Origin: CAVTRI01 sp963737075
GTDB taxonomy: Bacteria > Actinomycetota > Acidimicrobiia > Acidimicrobiales > Palsa-688
Reading direction: 5' to 3'
Assembly: GCA_963737075.1 (NCBI GenBank)
Contig: CAVTRI010000005.1
Span: 1-8,411, forward strand
DNA: 8,411 nucleotides
Below, one piece after another: positions 6,508-8,411 of this stretch. The notes under the pieces were generated by a model that was not told where the DNA came from, did no database searches, and was given only the letters and a program-made list of their open reading frames with translations. Position 1 is the first letter of the stretch, and each line of letters begins with the position of its first letter. The position numbers and the translations under genes were made by a program.

Positions 6508-6870
6508 TCAGCCTCGTGCGTAGGTCTCGGCGGCCTTGCTATCGAACTCGTAGGCCACGAACGGGTCCGAGCCGACAACCCACGCGTCGTGGCCCGGCTC
6601 GATCACATAGGCGTCGCCCGGGCCGATCTGGACCTCCGTACCGTTATCATGGCGGACCGACAACTGCCTAGATGCCACGGTCCCTACATGATGCGTCTGG
6701 CAGCTCTCGGTATTCACAACGGGCTTGATGCACTCCGACCAGCGCCAGCCCGGCTGCAACGTCATCCGCGCCGCTTTCACGGAACCGAGGTCGACAACCT
6801 GTACTTCCGTCTTATTCGGAGTCCGACGCTCATCAGGCGCGTCGAAACTCTTCTTGGCGATTCCAGCCAT
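6508..6870 (-). CDS. Small single-domain cupin protein
   Basis: A 120-aa cytoplasmic protein with a single beta-barrel cupin fold; no specific substrate can be assigned. The N-terminus (MAGIAKKSFDAPDERRTP) and the segment GWRWSECIKP (41-50) are characteristic of a small actinobacterial cupin family. The first cupin region carries C57, H60 and H61 (SCQTHHVG) and the second carries GPGD at 83-86 and EPGHDAW from 91, so metal-binding side chains are available. The frame is intact and ends YARG-stop. The ATG at 6870 has an aggagg site (6884-6879) 8 nt upstream. It is monocistronic here, convergent with the toxin remnant, with a hairpin beyond its stop. It is the only intact non-IS gene in the window. 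Such proteins may bind a small ligand or act as accessory proteins in stress responses; that is inference. Confidence 0.9.
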   Translation of the reverse strand: MAGIAKKSFDAPDERRTPNKTEVQVVDLGSVKAARMTLQPGWRWSECIKPVVNTESCQTHHVGTVASRQLSVRHDNGTEVQIGPGDAYVIEPGHDAWVVGSDPFVAYEFDSKAAETYARG

Positions 6871-6878
6871 GTTTGACC

Positions 6879-6884
6879 CCTCCT
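6879..6884 (-). promoter_or_regulatory. Ribosome binding site of the cupin gene
   Basis: aggagg on the minus strand, 8 nt before the ATG at 6870, fixes the start codon. Confidence 0.8.
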
Positions 6885-7132
6885 CTAGTTCTGCCCCAAC
6901 CCAACAGCCGGCCGATGCTTATCACCCGCGCGGACGGGAACGCAAGTCGTACTGACCTGCGAGCCCTTGCCAGCTCTCACACGATCGGCAGACGCTCCAC
7001 CCGCACCTCGGGGGGTGCCTGCACCACCGCAAAGACACATGTGCGCACCCTTCTGCAGCTGGCCACCGCCCGTCACCATGTACCTGATTCGCGGCGCGAC
7101 TGGCGGCCGGGCAACACAAGGAGCTGTATCAA
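6885..7132. other. Non-coding region upstream of the cupin gene
   Basis: No frame gives a recognisable protein. The region must contain the cupin promoter on the minus strand, but I cannot point to convincing -35/-10 boxes. Part of it could belong to the 3' non-coding end of the second IS if that element extends past its transposase stop. Confidence 0.4.
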
Positions 7133-7291
7133 ATGCAAATGGCAGATCGATGCTTTCGCCGTTTCCTTTCGGCCCTCGTCAGACTGGCGTTGTGGATCCT
7201 CGACGGGTGGAGGATTCGGGTGGGCGACGAGATATACCTCTATGAGGAGAATCTTCCCGAGTTGGCGCGAGGCGTTATGCGACTTTGGTGA
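7133..7291 (+). CDS. Possible small ORF, perhaps a gene truncated by the IS
   Basis: This is a 52-codon frame whose ATG at 7133 has an aaggag site (7118-7123) 9 nt upstream; a second ATG is at 7139. The product begins MQMADRCFRRFLSALVRLAL, has a hydrophobic or amphipathic stretch near residues 11-23, then an acidic half (GDEIYLYEENLPELA). The last codons overlap the 3' end of the transposase on the other strand, so the natural end may have been replaced when the IS inserted near 7260-7275. I recognise no family. Its support is the good ribosome site and plausible composition. It could also be a small ORF inside the IS end, or chance. Confidence 0.3.
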   Translation: MQMADRCFRRFLSALVRLALWILDGWRIRVGDEIYLYEENLPELARGVMRLW

Positions 7292-8411
7292 GGGTGACGC
7301 CGTAGCCGAGCTCTTGGAGTTGGCGGATGAGGTGGTCGCGTCTGCGTTCCGGGGCGGTCCGGCGGGTGAACCAGTCGCCGCCGAGGTCGGCGTAGTCACA
7401 GTTTTGGCTGAGCAGATGCCAGCAGACGATGAGGATGGAGTGGCCGACGGCGACGGCGGCTCTCTTCTTGCCGGTGCGCCGCGCCAGACGCCAGAACTGG
7501 GCGGACAGATAGGCGTTGCGAGCGTGGGCGGTGGCCCAGGCGCACTCGACGAGGATCTCGGCCAGCCAGGGGCTGCCCTTGCGGGTCTTCCCAGACCGCC
7601 GTTTGCCGCCGGTGATGTTGTTGCCCGGACACATCCCCGCCCACGATGCGAGGTGCCCGGCGGTGGGGAATCGACTCATGTCGGCGCCGATCTCGGCGAT
7701 GATGCACTCCGCGGATCGTTTGCCGACGCCGGTGATGGTGTCGAGGCGGTCGCGAGCCTCAGCAAAAGGGGCGATCACTCGATCGACTTCAACGTCAAGG
7801 GGGGCGATCTGAGCTTCGAGATACTCGACATGATCGAGCGACATGCCCACGAGCAAGGCGTGGTGGTCCCCGAAGCGGCCGCGCAGCGCTTGTCGCAGCG
7901 CCGGGATCTTGCGGCGAAGCTTGCGCTGGGACAGGTCAGCCAAGACTTCGGGGTTGCGCTCTCCAGCGATGAGCGCTCGTAGCATCGCACGCCCGGAGAC
8001 GCCGAGCACCTCTGAGGCCACCGAGCCCAGCTTGATGCCGGCATCTTCGAGGGTCTTTTGGATCCGTTGGCACTCGGAGGTATGGGCCTGGATCAGCCGC
8101 TTGCGATACCGGGTGAGGTCCCGCAGTAGACGGATCGCCAGCGGGGGAACGAAACTGGAACGCAGCAAGCCGTGTTCGAGCAGCTCAGCCAGCCATTCGG
8201 CGTCGGCCACGTCGCTCTTGCGACCGGGGACGAGCTTGACGTGGCGAGCGTTGACCAGCCTCAGGTCGAACCCTCGCTCCTCCAGCACATACCACACCGG
8301 CTTCCAATACGAGCCAGTAGCCTCCATCACCACCTCGGTGACCCCGTCAGCGACGAACCAGTCCGCGAGGGCTTCCAGCTGGGAAGTGAAGGTCGCGAAC
8401 GTGAGGGTCTC
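7275..8411 (-). CDS. IS110-family transposase, N-terminus outside the window
   Basis: 378 residues are visible and the frame is open to the window edge, so the start and first catalytic Asp are not in view. The initiation-like GTG at 8333 is internal, because the same frame continues upstream with normal family sequence (TFTSQLEALADWFVADGVTE). The DEDD residues seen are Glu in MEATGSY and both Asp in KSDVADAEW. The helical linker has ERNPEVLADL. The C-terminal domain has ITGVGKRSAECIIAEIG and WAGMCPGNN. In the following segment, ITGGKRRSGKTRKG, the column where relatives carry the catalytic serine (NNESAGK type) appears to hold Thr. The gene ends LTKVA with TAA at 7275. It belongs to a different subfamily from the first transposase but has the same orientation. 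Confidence 0.9.
   Translation of the reverse strand, partial: ETLTFATFTSQLEALADWFVADGVTEVVMEATGSYWKPVWYVLEERGFDLRLVNARHVKLVPGRKSDVADAEWLAELLEHGLLRSSFVPPLAIRLLRDLTRYRKRLIQAHTSECQRIQKTLEDAGIKLGSVASEVLGVSGRAMLRALIAGERNPEVLADLSQRKLRRKIPALRQALRGRFGDHHALLVGMSLDHVEYLEAQIAPLDVEVDRVIAPFAEARDRLDTITGVGKRSAECIIAEIGADMSRFPTAGHLASWAGMCPGNNITGGKRRSGKTRKGSPWLAEILVECAWATAHARNAYLSAQFWRLARRTGKKRAAVAVGHSILIVCWHLLSQNCDYADLGGDWFTRRTAPERRRDHLIRQLQELGYGVTLTKVA
7275..8411 (-). mobile_element. Partial second IS110-type element
   Basis: This is defined by the transposase. The transposase-start end lies beyond the window. The other end is somewhere at or before 7275 and cannot be placed, because no inverted repeat partner is in view. 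If it is an IS110-subgroup element, the guide RNA would lie upstream of the transposase, off-window. Confidence 0.7.

Noticed and set aside
6873..7982. A 369-codon plus-strand open frame
   Set aside because: Most of it is antisense to the second transposase, which has clear family motifs; the open frame is a GC-rich shadow.
1..8411. A composite transposon formed by two IS copies
   Set aside because: The two transposases belong to different subfamilies, and IS110-type elements are not known to mobilise intervening DNA as classical composites.
1..8411. tRNA or rRNA genes and attachment sites
   Set aside because: No cloverleaf, conserved T-loop or rRNA-like segment was seen on either strand.

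Overview
The window is GC-rich with actinobacterial-style genes: a BTAD (SARP/AfsR-type) regulator fused to a class III nucleotide cyclase and a STAND ATPase, an MBL-fold hydrolase, a small cupin and IS110-superfamily insertion sequences. I infer an Actinomycetota chromosome. A finer placement, such as Acidimicrobiia or a relative, is only a guess.

Layout. Positions 1-1473 hold a complete IS110-superfamily element on the minus strand. It has perfect 11-bp inverted ends, an intact 348-aa DEDD transposase, and about 356 nt of structured non-coding DNA after the transposase stop. That arrangement is the one known for the IS1111 subgroup, whose guide (bridge/seek) RNA lies 3' of the transposase gene. 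Positions 1638-2463 (minus) hold an MBL-fold, diiron-type hydrolase gene split by one extra base. A 202-bp divergent promoter region follows, with three short repeats at a 10-bp period and a near-perfect 18-bp dyad touching the next start codon. Positions 2666-5856 (plus) hold a large SARP-cyclase-NB-ARC-TPR regulator that is visibly broken. Its sense frame changes four times, and it has lost the block carrying the GxP motif of the ATPase. Positions 5857-6440 hold non-coding DNA, the remnant of a DUF5615 (PIN-like toxin) gene and a strong hairpin placed between convergent genes. Positions 6508-6870 (minus) hold an intact small cupin gene. Positions 6871-7274 are mostly non-coding, with one possible 52-codon ORF. 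Positions 7275-8411 (minus) hold a second, different IS110-type transposase that runs off the window edge.

How the parts relate. The hydrolase and the regulator are divergently transcribed from a shared region, so the regulator may once have controlled the hydrolase; this is inference. The disruptions cluster in the accessory genes between the two insertion sequences. The cupin and both visible transposase frames are clean. Two of the regulator lesions look like deletions of tens of codons. Gene decay in an IS-rich accessory region therefore explains the data better than base-calling error, although the single-base insertions alone could be errors.

The most interesting items are the candidate guide-RNA region of the first IS, the broken regulator whose frame stays open by chance and would be annotated as a misleading 1045-aa protein, and the promoter region between the two broken genes.
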